A DNA stretch of 64,000 nt from Xanthostigma xanthostigma (taxonomy: Eukaryota > Arthropoda > Insecta > Raphidioptera > Raphidiidae). The notes under the pieces are model-generated. The model worked only from the letters and a program-made list of their open reading frames with translations, searched no databases and was not told the DNA's origin. This document shows, piece after piece, positions 33,500 to 45,275 of the stretch. Numbering within the stretch: position 1 is the first letter of the stretch; every line of letters starts with the position of its first letter. Location of the stretch: positions 42,124,401 through 42,188,400 of the forward strand of contig OY754465.1 in assembly GCA_963575645.1 (NCBI GenBank), read 5' to 3'. Both the position numbers and the translations under genes were made by a program.

Positions 33500-33880
33500 A
33501 ATAAGATAAAAATTGAGATTGAGATTGTGGGATGACACTAATGCGGAGTTTAAGGTTGAAATAAATTATTGATGCTTTCACCTGATTGGATTAGGTATAT
33601 TGTAATATGAGAATTGAGAATGTGTTCTGGATGAACCAAGGCAGAATCGAGGAAAAATATCTGGATCGGGAGATCGATATTATGAGATAACGTTACTGCG
33701 GTATTTGAGGTTTTTATGAAAATTGGAAGAACCAGAACCAAGAACGAAATCACTAGAGATAACTGGAGGTTGTGGGATGATATTAATGTAATATTTGAGG
33801 CTGAATATGAGAAAATTGGAACTAAATTATTGATACTTCCACTTGATTAGAATAGATTATAATCTGGAAACTGAAGGTTT
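33500..33880. repeat. Direct repeat, about 265-bp spacing
   Basis: GATTGTGGGATGACACTAAT with AATTATTGATGCTTTCACC (33520-33585) recurs as GGTTGTGGGATGATATTAAT with AATTATTGATACTTCCACTT (33767-33845). Shorter related words (GTTACTGCGGTATTTGAGG) lie between, so the whole may be an eroded tandem array. Confidence 0.6.
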
Positions 33881-33899
33881 ATAATAAATGACCCAAGGG

Positions 33900-35485
33900 A
33901 ACATATTGTTAACGTTGCTTTCGTTGGTTCTCAAACTGTTAATGGGTTGGTGGGACACGCTATGTCTGTTTATTCCCATATTCAGGAAAAAACGATAACT
34001 GTTTTTGAGATAAATGGAAACATACTTTTTTACAATTGTTTAGTCCACGATAAGAGTAAATACAGTTGGTTATGTATATGAAGTGCGCTATTGAGGGCTT
34101 CTACCTGTCCCATATCCATCATATCGAAGAGCCCTTTTCAAAAGGACTATTATAATATGGTATACTATGTTTCGAGCAAGTATGTATGTGTACATTCCAT
34201 TATTACTACCTGTGTTACATGTATGTTTGTAATGTCATATTAAGCTGTCCGTCCACTGTAAATACAGGGAAGTGTGACGCTTAGAAAGAATCGAATAAAA
34301 AGTATCGACACCGCTAATATAATTACTTTTTATAATGGGTATACGAATCCCACCTCGCTCATTGATATTTTGTTATGCCGTTTAGTTTTAATTGATGATG
34401 TTATTTGATGCTATTGAGACGCTAATATCTTAAGTTGCTAGTAATTTACAATAAACAAATGAGCGAAATACTGACGTTCTAAAACACCCCAGAAGGAGCT
34501 ATGGGCAAAATAGCTAAAATACTTTAAACTAGTGACATGCAATTTTCTGTCTGACTGAGTAGCATATATAATATGGAGAATGTAAAGTTTGGTGCGCGAT
34601 TCTCTTTCCCACAAGACTGAACCTAACCTCACTAATATCTTTCACGTTTGTGCAAATCAAAAAAATATTTTAAATACCAATATTTAAATATCGAAACTTA
34701 AAAAAAATTGAATGATTATTGGTTCAAAATACAAATTAATAAAATATTGAAATTTGTATTCCGATGTCAGATGTAAACACGGTGTCGAAAGTTTAGTATC
34801 GATACTAAATTACTAAAGCTATCGATACAGAAACACTCCTATGTGAATAGAATTTCTATTAGCGGAGCTATAGCAATGGCGTAACTACAATTTTGGGGTC
34901 CTTGGCACATTTTTGTGGTGGGCCTTCTGACACACTGAATATTAATTTGAGCTCCTCGACAAAAAGAAACGTTGTTTCCAACCTTCCCTCTTTTTAATTA
35001 ATGGGAGGAAAAATCTATAAAAATTCTGAGAAATGAAGAACAAGAAGCATGTGGAAGGGATATGGGCATTTAATGAAGCCTATTACGCTTTGCAGATTTT
35101 TGTCGATCGAAAGCAGGGGCTCCGCGCCAGTCATGCCACTCTGTAGTTAGCTAGGAGTTAGCTAACTAAATACAGTAGCAGTAGTAAAATATTCCAGTGC
35201 CAACTGCGGGGGATGTGCGCCTAAAAAAGTATAGTTCAGTTCAGTCACTACTGAATGAATTTCCATTAGTTTGGCCATAATTCGATACACAGCTTCCTTC
35301 GTGTTGGACAGCGAGCTTTATGTATGTTGGGTGATATATTTGTATTGTCACATTTACGAGAGCTGGCTTATAAGTTATGAATGACTGACTGAATTTACAA
35401 CTCATTGGAAATGACAGCGTGTCTCAGATAAGTTCACATTGTTTTAAAAAAATTCCCTGAAAATTCTAAATAGGACTTATTTTGA
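33900..35485. other. No gene; one old repeat piece
   Basis: 34873-34925 reads AATGGCGTAACTACAATTTTG and GGTGGGCCTTCTG, like the end of a hAT-like repeat. The minus-strand frame at 34438-34632 lacks any domain. TAGTTAGCTAGGAGTTAGCTAAC at 35143 forms a short palindrome. Confidence 0.4.
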
Positions 35486-35490
35486 CAATA

Positions 35491-35946
35491 GTCCAGTTAA
35501 AATAGACAAAAAATAGTGGTAGGTTTACAATAATACTATTACAAATTAAATATCAAAATTCCCCACCGATCCTTGATATGCTAAAAAATTTATTCAAAGT
35601 CAAAGATTAAAAGTATCTGTTTTTTGCACGGTAAATGTTATCTAAAAATAGGTCAGACAAAAGCTGTAGTTCATGCAATTGTATACAAGAATTGTTATTA
35701 TACGTTTTTTTCTACGAATCACCATTCTTTTCGCAGGAAACTAATATATAAACAGTTTTTGTAGACAATTGCATGATCTACAACTTTTGTCTGACCTGTT
35801 TTTATATAACATTTAACCTTTACGCAAAAAACCGATACTTCGATGAATACTTTTCATATTTTATTTGTAATAGCGTACTTAAGACCTGTACCAATTTTCA
35901 GCTCCTAGCGAATTATAATAAATCGAAATGTTTATTTTGACTGGAC
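35491..35946. mobile_element. Tc1/mariner-like MITE, 456 bp
   Basis: Terminal inverted repeats GTCCAGTTAAAATAGAC and GTTTATTTTGACTGGAC are flanked by TA on both sides (35489-35490, 35947-35948), the Tc1/mariner target duplication. A second inverted pair, GGTCAGACAAAAGCTG..GTTCATGCAATTGT and its complement, lies inside (35652-35692, 35763-35803). No transposase. Confidence 0.85.
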
Positions 35947-36029
35947 TACAAGTACAAAAGCCAATGTTCTAAAAAATTTAATTGCTATTGGAACTGTAAA
36001 TGACGCGTTCGATACATTTATTTAAAAAA

Positions 36030-36292
36030 GAGACTGTGTATTTTACATTATACACTACAGAAGTAAAACTGGTACAATTCTAAGAAGAAAAACAAAAAAA
36101 AGAAAGATACCGACCGCTGTGACTTTCCGGACGACGGTTTTACCTCACCGCCACTTTAGCTTAATGCTCTACAGTCGGTTTTGACGGTATACGCCATAAG
36201 GTATAAGTATACATTGCGACATGTGAGTTAGGTTTTCAATCTCATGGATTAATTTTACTGTACCGTGCCAAAAGAAGTTTTACGTCGCAAAG
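36030..36292 (-). mobile_element. tRNA-derived SINE (family S1), copy 2
   Basis: It shares TTTTACA..ACACTACAGAAGTAAAACT, CACCGCCACTTTAGCTTA, ACATTGCGACA and GTGCCAAAAGAAGTTTTACG with the copy at 18720. The tRNA-like head is more decayed here. Confidence 0.65.
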
Positions 36293-36670
36293 ACACTTAT
36301 CAAAAATTCTTAATATGAAGTCAATAAAACGAGAAAGCTGATATTATTATATTCATGAACTAGCTGCTTTGCCAGAGCTTCCACATGAATTTAAGAGTTT
36401 CTTCTTTTAATTAAAACGCCAAGTATCAGAACAAAGTGACAAATGAAAACATAACCTCATTAGAAAAACATTAGCAGCGTGAACGATAATACACTAATCT
36501 AAGAACTTCTAATTAATTCCTTCCAGTATGCAGTTTATTCACTGTGCTCCCCATGATAATATAATATATCTAAATTATTTTCAGTATGACTTTCAATACA
36601 TACGTGAAATCTAAATTAAAATTGGTTCAGTGTTTTTTTGAAGAGCTCACAGATATACATTACATACGCA

Positions 36671-36950
36671 AAATAAAACAAGTTCAAAAACTACTACTGA
36701 AAAGTATGAAATTAGAAAATATTCTCATCTGAGGATAGCCGTGGTCATACGCCACCGACCCTAACAAAACATTACATTTTAACAGTAGTAAGCGATCATA
36801 TGCTTTTGGACAAAATGCGTCACGCTATACATCTAGAGGGCCTCATATATATGAGATGGCATACGACCACGACTATCATCAGATGAGAATATTTTCTTGT
36901 TTCATACTTTTCAGTAGTCGGGTTTTAGTTTTTGAACTTATTTTTTATTT
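36671..36950. mobile_element. Palindromic MITE, 280 bp
   Basis: AAATAAAACAAGTTCAAAAAC, ACTGAAAAGTATGAAA and ATATTCTCATCTGA at the left mirror the right half TCAGATGAGAATATTTTC..GTTTTTGAACTTATTTTT. The loop is about 90 bp. A decayed target duplication could not be defined. Non-coding. Confidence 0.8.
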
Positions 36951-38400
36951 GTTTTCAATTTTCGCACCCCTAAAACCCCTGGAACCAAAATTCAAAAATA
37001 CATGTGGCCTATGTTACCCGAGCCTTAATAACGAATCGATTGACACCTTATTTATCAAAATCGGATGAATAGTTTAGGCGCTACGATGGAACATCTGTAA
37101 ATACAAACCATACATAGACTTCTAAACTCATAACCCTTCCTTTTGGCGTTACCGCAGTTGGGTAAAAAGGGACTTTGCAATATAATAAGTGTTTCACTAA
37201 GCACCCACCTCTGAGCTAAACTGACCTCAATCACACAATGGAAAATATGACTCATTTTGGAAGAAATAGTAAATTACAAGAATCCATAAAACACACGAGC
37301 ACCTTTTTTACATTTTTAAATATCTCACCAAAAGTATTCTTTATTCTTACTTAAATTTTGTCTAGTTTTAGTTGTTCAATTTGAATTGTCTTTATACAGG
37401 GTCAGATTTATGTAATACCTACATCATTTATGAAAATGCGTGTTTGCGGTTTAATGCTAGAAAAATCTTTATGTACATTTAAAATTGAGTAATGAAACTT
37501 CTTAGGTTCTAGCATTTGTTGACGATTTTATTATTTCAGGATTAGGAAATGGTTATGTGATATTTGTTACCGTTAGAGAAAATGCTACGTATATACACAG
37601 TACGCACTGCGCGTGCGTTTATAGTGCGTATGACACTTCGACAGAGAGTGTAGAAACGATTCTCCTACTCTTTCCTCTCAACTGCCGGTTAAAGTTGGAG
37701 AAGGGGGAGCGTTTCACTTTTCGTCTGATCCAGACCAATTTACCTCCCTAGCGTGCCTAAAAAATTTTAGTTCAAAAATTGGTCATGAAATCCAGTTTTG
37801 ACATTTTAGTTTAAAAAAAATCTACAGAATTTAGTTATAAAAATAGATTTTTGATATTCGATGAACGACGCAATGGAAAGAATTGTTTTGATATCGCAGC
37901 CCTTATAACAGGGAATTGTGAAAATAACTAAACATTGAACCCTCCGAACACCCTATATATTTATTGTACCGGTTGTGCTGTTCAACATAACATAAGCTAA
38001 TGCATATTTATTTGCTGTATGTTTGAATTATGTTAACATTGTTCTGTATGTTATAATACATACATAATATTATTACATAACATTGCCAATGTATATACAG
38101 CACATGTCCTACCCATTATGCAGCCATGTATTGTGCGCAGTTGCATATTTATTATATAATTATGTTCATGCACCAGATAATATGCAACATAGTGCATATA
38201 TACAGAGAATCACTATTTCATGCCGAAAGCCAAGGTTGCGTCCTTGTACTTGCATTCAATAGAATTTTGACACCTTGTATTGCAGTGAGTTACGCATCTA
38301 GTGCCTGATAACTAATATTTTACTAGGTATAGTGTCAGTATATGATGAAAACGAGCGCCAGCCAGTTTTAACAGTCGCATTAGTCATAATATCACCACAT
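36951..38400. other. No gene; tail-like repeat piece
   Basis: 37040-37085 has TTTATCAAAATCGGATGAAT and AGTTTAGGCGCTACGATGG, a wording usual in 3' parts of insect transposons. 37557-37751 (plus, 64 codons) is in a less AT-rich patch with a GCGCGTGCG word but has no known domain. The rest is AT-rich. Confidence 0.4.
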
Positions 38401-38429
38401 AACGATATATTATATACATATATACATGT

Positions 38430-38530
38430 TCATAGGCCCTGAAGATGAAAATGAATTTTTCGAAACGTTGGCCACTAGCGAAACACTGGTAAAGCTTATT
38501 TTATGATCCTCAACCAAAACCTTCTTTCAT
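38430..38530 (+). mobile_element. Penelope-like terminal fragment
   Basis: CCTGAAGATGAAAATGAATT followed by TTCGAAACGTTGGCCACTAG matches the GAAGATGA..CGAAACGTT signature of Penelope-like terminal repeats. No coding part beside it. Confidence 0.5.
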
Positions 38531-38750
38531 CTTATTAATAGTATTTTTTTCTATAAAATATTTGACTATCATTTACTTTTCAAAATGTTTGACAGTTTAA
38601 TTTTGAGCAAGCCCAGTTCTAATTGTAGGTTGCGTTATATTCTCATGCGGTTACGCTATGATTTACTATGAAAGTGGTAGTACGACTTCGTTTATTTTAC
38701 GTTACCCAACTTTATACCACTAGTCATTTCACGACAGCTATAGGCTGTGT

Positions 38751-39957
38751 GCACGAAGCCTACTAGCGCCGCTAGTAGGTAATAGAGAATTATTGAGCTC
38801 ACTTTTTATGGAAATCGCTACATGTTTCTAAGGTGATAAGTCAAAAACTTTAGTTGGCCATGATGTGTCAAAAAAAAAAATTGTAATAAGGAATAATTTT
38901 TGACGTGATAACGTCTTATAAATTGATGAATCACCAATCTTATAAATTGATAAAACATCCGGCTGCATGCACGAAAAAGTGTAACGTTCCTAACGTAACG
39001 TTCCTAACGTTCGTAACGCGTAACGTTCCGCCCGACCCTGTGCGTGCTTTTCTCGAAAACGGCCCTAACGATTTGGATGAAATTTACTGAAAAGGGATTT
39101 TGGGGGGCAAAAAATCGTTTTAGCTAGGTCTCATCTCTCGAAAAAATCGTTTTATTACAAATTTTATCATTATAAAAATCAATTTTTTGACGTATGAAAA
39201 TACTTAAATATTGTAAGTAGGTTTTGGAATTTTATATACTTAAACAATAAAACAATTGTTTTCTAAATATTATGACAGTTAATCTTTGAGACTTAAATAA
39301 ATACGGAAGAAAGAAAGTTAATAAAAAAAATTATTTTTATAGGTGGTGAGTAATTTAATAAATAAAATTAACCTAAATTTGAAGCGAAAGATGCAATATC
39401 ATAGATTCGAATTATTATAATTATTATATGTAGAATTTAGGTTATGTATTACGGAATACGTTATCACGTAAAACTATCGTCCGTAAACCGACTTTACAGA
39501 CAACCAATTTTTTTTTATACTATAAAATTCAGATTGTAAACCATTATATAAATAGCATAACATAAAAGATACGTGAGAATTATTTTTGAATCAATTATGA
39601 CGTAGGTACAATATATAAATAATTAATTTGTTCACACTGACAGCGGTCTTTTTTTTTTTTTTAATTTATTGTCAAAAGGAAAATTACATTTCGTATGACT
39701 TGTCAAATACAAAAGCTAATATAATAATCAATATTTAAAATCATTTACTGAATATAAACAAAGAGAGCATAGTCGACTTCGTTTTACTTAAATCACCTTC
39801 AGCGCAACAGCCCGGAACAAAACAAGCATTTCCAGATCGCTTAGTTTTGCCCATGTTTTCTTTGTAATTAATTATAACTATTTTCACTTTTAATAAACAC
39901 TGCTCACTGACATACGGAAAATTTGAGCTTGAAGTCCTCCTTGCACATAGCCCATAC
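38751..39957 (+). repeat. Dispersed repeat D, copy 2, interrupted
   Basis: The left piece (38751-38895) and right piece (about 39630-39957) match the two halves of copy 1 at 23450-23898. The gap holds a family E element (38901-39508) plus about 120 bp of extra AT-rich sequence. Confidence 0.75.
38901..39508 (+). mobile_element. Family E element, 608 bp, nested in repeat D
   Basis: It starts TGACGTGATAACGTCTTATA and ends CCGACTTTACAGACAACCAA, flanked by T-runs. Its left interior has iterated CGTTCCTAACG words (38980-39030). Its right interior shares AATTTGAAGCGAAAGATGCA with the 988-bp copy. No coding capacity. Confidence 0.78.
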
Positions 39958-40057
39958 AGGCATGAAAAGCAGCCATTTTTATAGTAGGCTGTGCAAAATA
40001 ACAGCTTATGTATCGTGTTCGTAAATGAAGGCGTTTTGTCGAAAAAGTGACATTAAA

Positions 40058-40195
40058 GGTTTGTTCCAAGCAGCCACCGTCACCCGCATGCGCAGTAGTT
40101 AAACGTGTTCTAAAATCGCTACTAACAGCTTCGTTTCACCTACTGCGCATGCGGATGACGGTTTAGAAACCGTTTGCTGGTTACTTGGAACGAAC
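40058..40195. mobile_element. Palindromic MITE (family M1), copy 2
   Basis: GGTTTGTTCCAAGCAGCCAC and CCCGCATGCGCAGTAG pair with CTACTGCGCATGCGG and TTACTTGGAACGAAC. It is shorter than copy 1, missing part of the left arm. Confidence 0.8.
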
Positions 40196-40453
40196 ATTAT
40201 ATTACGACAGTGAATTTTAAAAATCACTCGAGTCATAAGGCAAACAAGATGCATACTAATTTTTGAACGTAAATTCTGCATTTTTTTTTAAATTTTTTAG
40301 CGCTTGTTTTAAGCATGGTGTCACATCTCGCAGCAATATAACCAATTACGGTACTAGATACACAATTTGATATTAAGTAATTGGTAAATACAAACTCTAT
40401 GAAAATTGCCATATTAGGCCAGTAAAATGGAGATGACTTGACTCTAAGCATTT

Positions 40454-40873
40454 CCACAAAATCGCAAACGGTGCAAAGGACCTCGCACGGAACATATGGG
40501 AATCGGCCCTCGGTTAAAATCTTCCATACTTGGGGATATTATCCAAAAATCGACGCTGATCAAAAGTCTCCATGGGCACGAAGTCCGGAAATGCGATCCC
40601 GGGGAGTTACTTTTATTGCAATCAAAATAGGGAAAATGAGCAAATGCACCCGTCTCCTTGTGATATTCTGTTATAGACATATCTACATCACATAGATATA
40701 TCATATACCTACAGTATTTTGATTGCAATAAAAGTAACTCCCCGGGATCGCATTTCCGGACTTCGTGCCCATGGAGACTTTTGATCAGCGTCGATTTTTG
40801 GACAATATCCCCGAGTATGGATGATTTTAACCGAGGGCCGATTCCCATATGTTCCGTGCGGGGTCCTTTGAGG
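40454..40873. mobile_element. Foldback element (family FB1, copy B)
   Basis: Arms 40454-40629 and 40711-40873 are near-perfect inverted repeats around an ~80-bp loop that contains an ATATCTA/TAGATAT mini-hairpin. The arm core GATCAAAAGTCTCCATGGGC, AC.AAGTCCGGAAATG, and the outer CGGCCCTCGGTTAAAATCTT, align in order with copy A at 13306-13980 despite marked divergence. The open frames on both strands (85 and 134 codons) come from the arms. No transposase. Confidence 0.88.
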
Positions 40874-42148
40874 AAACATTTATATAAGTATGATACACAA
40901 TCTGTCGAAATGCGATGACTGGAACCTGTTGAAAAACGTTAAAAAAAAGAGTTAAATAACTGTGTTCCATCAGTTTTTTGCTTGTGTCTCCAGAACAGTT
41001 ACATAACTAGCCATATTTTTTTTATTTGATAATAGCGTAAAAGAGATAATCATTTGCGAAAAAGTTTACTAAAGTAGAGAATTTGAAAATTTCAACGGAT
41101 AAGAAAATGTCTAAAAACACCCAACTTTTAAAAACACGAAAAATTATCAATTATTTGAATTTTTATACATTTTATTGATTGTTAAAAATCGGACAAAAAC
41201 TGTCTCCTTATCCGCTCCGAGTTCTTCTAACTTTCGAATTAGTGGTAACTGAGTAAGTCATTTTACTTTTTAAAATTACTCCTGAATTTATGTTTTATAT
41301 TTTTAATTTTTTTTTCTTTTTCAGGTAAGATTTTTCAACCGCACACTGCAGGCGTGTGAAAAAGAAACATTATCTTATGACTAGAAACCGAATAAATTGT
41401 TTAAACGCAAACATATTAAAGGTGAGAAATTACTGACTTTAAAAGGTATTAGTTTCTTTTATATTCTTAAAACCACACAAAAAATTTATTCAAAGGAATT
41501 CCTTAAAAATGTACGCAACAGGTATAAAATAGGTTTCCAGGTAAATACAATCATAGTAGGTTTTGTGTGTCGCAAATAGCGTATAGTATTTTACATTTTT
41601 TTTTTACATACAAATTATTAATGTGTATTTTAATAGCTTTTCTGAGAAATGTGTCGCCGCAAAATTTTAACAAGTGTATAATGTACCTACTTAAATAGTA
41701 GTGGCTATGTATTTTTAGAATAATGCTTTAGTATTTGTACAAAGGTATGTTTCAACCACGACACATTTTATTATTTTTTTTTTTTGAAAATGAATTAATG
41801 TATATATTTTTATTACGTTCAAGAAAACAGTGATACCAGATAATGTAGGAAAAGCGATGGTCGAACTGTATGAATGCCGTCCGACAAACAGGGATTGTAG
41901 TTAGAGATCTGAAACGCAAATTTGTAATTGGCCGAGCGACAGCTGAACTCATAACTATCCCTGTCCGGTACATTACAGAAGTGAAATTTATTTGCGCAAA
42001 ATCATGCAGATAATAGTATATGCTCTAAAAGTCTAAACACTCTAAATTATTATTTACACAATATTTCTTAGGTGTGTAACTTTTCATCGTGATGATTATA
42101 CTGCACTTTAAAAACTAGAAATACTGTTTAAGATTGTTCACGATCAAC
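40874..42148. other. No gene seen
   Basis: AT-rich. TTTTTCTTTTTCAGGTAAG at about 41310 resembles an acceptor and donor joined but no exon is evident. Small frames at 41397-41579 (+) and 41752-41973 (-) lack domains. Confidence 0.45.
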
Positions 42149-42579
42149 AGGTGACTGGTAATTGCTCGTATTCTTCTCGGAAGAAGAAACTATGACTATT
42201 TTGGAATGATTTAACCTCTATCAGGCACTTGGGGGTCGGAAATGCGTCATTTTCGAAAAAATCTACTTCAGTTTTATTTTTACAAAAATCCGAATTTTGA
42301 GAGTTAAAATTAAAAAAAAATATACATATATTCTCACTTTTAACCTGATTTTTTCCATGATCTGATAGCTTACTAATTAGCCAAGCTAAAAACCACGAAA
42401 TTTACTGTCAGATTTTATGTTGTATGTTAAAACTTACAAAAAATAAAATTAAAATTTTTCACAGAGTTGTAATTATCATAAAAAAATGCATTTCCGACCC
42501 TAAGTTTATAGGTTAAATCATTCAAAATTAGTCATAGTTTCTTCACCCGAGACGAATACGAGCAATTAACGGCCACCCT
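42149..42579. mobile_element. MITE with ~85-bp inverted repeats
   Basis: AATTGCTCGTATTCTTCTCG, GAAGAAACTATGACTA and GATTTAACCT at the left mirror AGGTTAAATCATTC, TAGTCATAGTTTCTTC and CGAGACGAATACGAGCAATT at the right. Outer ends are AGGTGACTGG and GGCCACCCT. No transposase and no clear target duplication. Confidence 0.82.
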
Positions 42580-44110
42580 ATATAGATTATAGACAATGGC
42601 TTATTTATTAGTTGTTTGTAACATGTGGTTGCGCTTGTCAATATTATTTATAGTCGTCGAGAAAAAAATTCATTTCAATGACAGAACAATATTTAAAAAT
42701 AAACGTTCAATGAACGAAAATGAAGATATTTCAGGCGTATATTTATTTTGCTGTCATGTTGAAAAATACGTTGGTTTAAATTGTTGTAGAGAGGGACGAA
42801 TGTCCGACAGTCGACAACGAACTGACCTCGTTGTTTACATTTCACAGTGGACAGGCCAACCGCTCGCATTTGCCCAACTGTTACCATGGTGAAGTTAGTT
42901 CTATATGCGCATTAATCCTGACCAAATTGAATTGTTTTGTTGCTCCCGGATTGGGAATTGTAACAAAAAAAAAAGGCTGTAACATTTTTGGATCACTTTT
43001 TCACTAAAAACAATTTCAAACCAAACTGATGCTTTAATTTTTTTTTTCTAACTGCTAAGTTTATAAAAAACTTTCGAATGTTAATTCAAAGTTTGTCTAC
43101 AAATCAACGTAAATATGGTTGTGGTGAGTGGTGACTGACATTGTCGTGAAACTTTAATTGTGGATCCCTATTCCTATTATAAACAGTGTGAAGTTGGCAG
43201 TTGCGTTAAGTTACTAGTTTGTTTACAATTTCTAGATGAATTAAAATTTTATTTAAGTAAATAACGCAACTTTCGTTTCAGGGTTGTCTAGTAACAGCTG
43301 TAGTCTAAATTTAGAGAAAATTTCAGTTAGAAGTTGGAGAACACCAACCACCATCATATTGTTTAATAGAGTACATATACATATATATATATTGTTTGCA
43401 ACTTGGGTTTTGTTTTCTATGAGCGACACTACTTTTACGAGTTTACAAAATTATGCAAAATTCATAGAAATCGCATCAGTCGTTTTTGTACTGATTCTAA
43501 ACACACACACAGAAGTTTATTTTCTAATATATTTCTAGATTGGAAATGAACGTCGTCTGGACTTCTACTAATGTACTTTTCATAAAGTTTAAAAAATATG
43601 TCAACATAAATATACACATTCATGCATACATTTCATAGTTTAGAAACGCACGTGCGAAATTATTTTATAAAAAATAATATATGACTTCACATTAGAACCA
43701 TGCGTTTGGAGGTACTTGGCGGGTGGCCTGTTGGAAATGTTTGAATTTATTTAATATTACTTTTTTGCAAATTTCAATTTTTTGTAAGAATACAATTTGT
43801 ATTTATTTATTTTTAATTGATATAAAACTTATTGTTCACATTTGCATATCAAACATCCTTCCAAAATTTGGTTTCAATCTGTTCATCCGTTTGATCTGTA
43901 TCGTGTTCAGAGAAAAACAGACTAACAAACAGACGCACAGACTTTTTCCAAAAATATGTTTTTTTGGATTCGGTGGACCTTAAAACGAAAAAATATTGTA
44001 AAATTTTGAAAACTGAATTTTGACCTAAATTTGTTGCATTTCCTATCTGTGGAGTTGGAATAGTAAAATGGAAAACATATATATATAAGTAAATATAGAA
44101 TAATTGTAAA
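42580..44110. other. No gene; one repeat piece
   Basis: 43841-43889 is an inverted copy of the piece at 48503-48551 and 57833-57881 (ATATCAAACATCCT.CCAAAA, GGTTTCAATC). 43918-43945 has ACAGACTAACAAACAGACGC, a usual tail wording of insect repeats. A 98-codon frame at 42596-42892 has no domain I know and is opposed by a 64-codon frame. Confidence 0.4.
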
Positions 44111-44360
44111 ACAAAACAAAATACCCACTATTGTCGCCGACCGCCGCGCCGTTTTCGAAACTACAAACTCTTGCATAAGAAGCAGCTGCTTTACCTCTCA
44201 TCCACTATAGCTTAGTTCTGCACAGCTGGTTTTTATAGTATACGGTATACGAGCCTTCGCGGAGTTTCTTATGATTTGATCTCTAGCCTCTTTTTCTTTG
44301 CAGCGTTTCGGTAACACTTTCAATCTCATGAATCGGTTTACTCTACCGTGCGAAAAGAAT
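44110..44360 (-). mobile_element. tRNA-derived SINE (family S1), copy 3 (decayed)
   Basis: Shares GCCGACCGCCGCGCC-type head remnants, CACTATAGCTTAGTTCTGCA, TATAGTATACGGTATACG and CAATCTCATGAATCGG..TTTACTCTACCGTGC with copies 1 and 2. Confidence 0.55.
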
Positions 44361-44395
44361 TGTAAATTTTTGTAGAAGTTAATAGGCTACTAATA

Positions 44396-44552
44396 GGTTT
44401 GTTCCAAGTAGCCCGAGAACGGTAACAGGATCATCAACGCCCTGCGCAGTAACTAAAAAGAAACGGTTTGTACCGTTTTTGGAACACGTTTTGGCTACCT
44501 GCGCAGGACGGTGACGGTTATGTTACCGTTTTCTGGCTGCTTGGAACAAACC
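44396..44552. mobile_element. Palindromic MITE (family M1), copy 3
   Basis: GGTTTGTTCCAAGTAGCC and GGCTGCTTGGAACAAACC are the ends. The middle carries CCTGCGCAG on both arms. Flanks TAATA and TAATG may be a decayed duplication. Confidence 0.82.
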
Positions 44553-45271
44553 TAATGTAAAAGAAAGAAAATTAGCAGTTGGAAAGAAATCCCTGAAAAT
44601 ATGTACGGTGATTTATCAACTGTATTAAAATTATTAATAATTTCACCTTTCTAAAAAAGAAAAAAAGGACACCTGCTATATTTCAAACACGAATACTAAT
44701 TCAACCTAAACATGCATTTTGAAATTCAGTACATTACTATTAAATTAAGCTCCCTTCATGGTCTACTTGTCGGTGCACAATAAACTCCATATAGTCAGCT
44801 ACGCCCACGCCCATTGCCCATCCCAAATCTATTTTTAATACAATTAAAAAATAACAGCTATGCGCACACACGATTTTGACTAGGTTCAAATCGAATGCAC
44901 ATGATGCTCTAGTGAAGTTCACATTTTGTTTTATGAATAGCATTACCGTCTGTAGCAGTAGCACCCTTTTTGAACCTTGACTAATTGTGAGTCGTTTACG
45001 ATTTTAGCATCAACGAAACGAAACCTTAATATATGCAACATCAACTAGTTGAAAAACTAGTTAATTTAGTCTACATTAACTATAAAGAACGATAGATAGG
45101 ACCTATACGACCTCAGATTAAGTTGCGACCGTTAAACTGTTTTAAAAAATGATCACATCCGTGCTGTGGTTTGTGAGTCGGTTTTGTTACCGAGAAATGA
45201 AGTTGTTGAATCGTTAACTATAGTCTGTGACTAAAATTCAAAAAGGGGCTTATCATTGTAGTACGGTTCGT
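44553..45271. other. No gene seen
   Basis: The 74-codon minus frame at 44740-44964 has no known domain. Confidence 0.45.
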
Positions 45272-45275
45272 TTAA

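Noticed and set aside
40438-40848. Overlapping open frames of 85 and 134 codons
   Set aside because: They follow the two arms and loop of foldback copy B and do not match the corresponding frames in copy A.
42596-42892. 98-codon open frame
   Set aside because: No recognisable domain and opposed by a 64-codon frame on the other strand.
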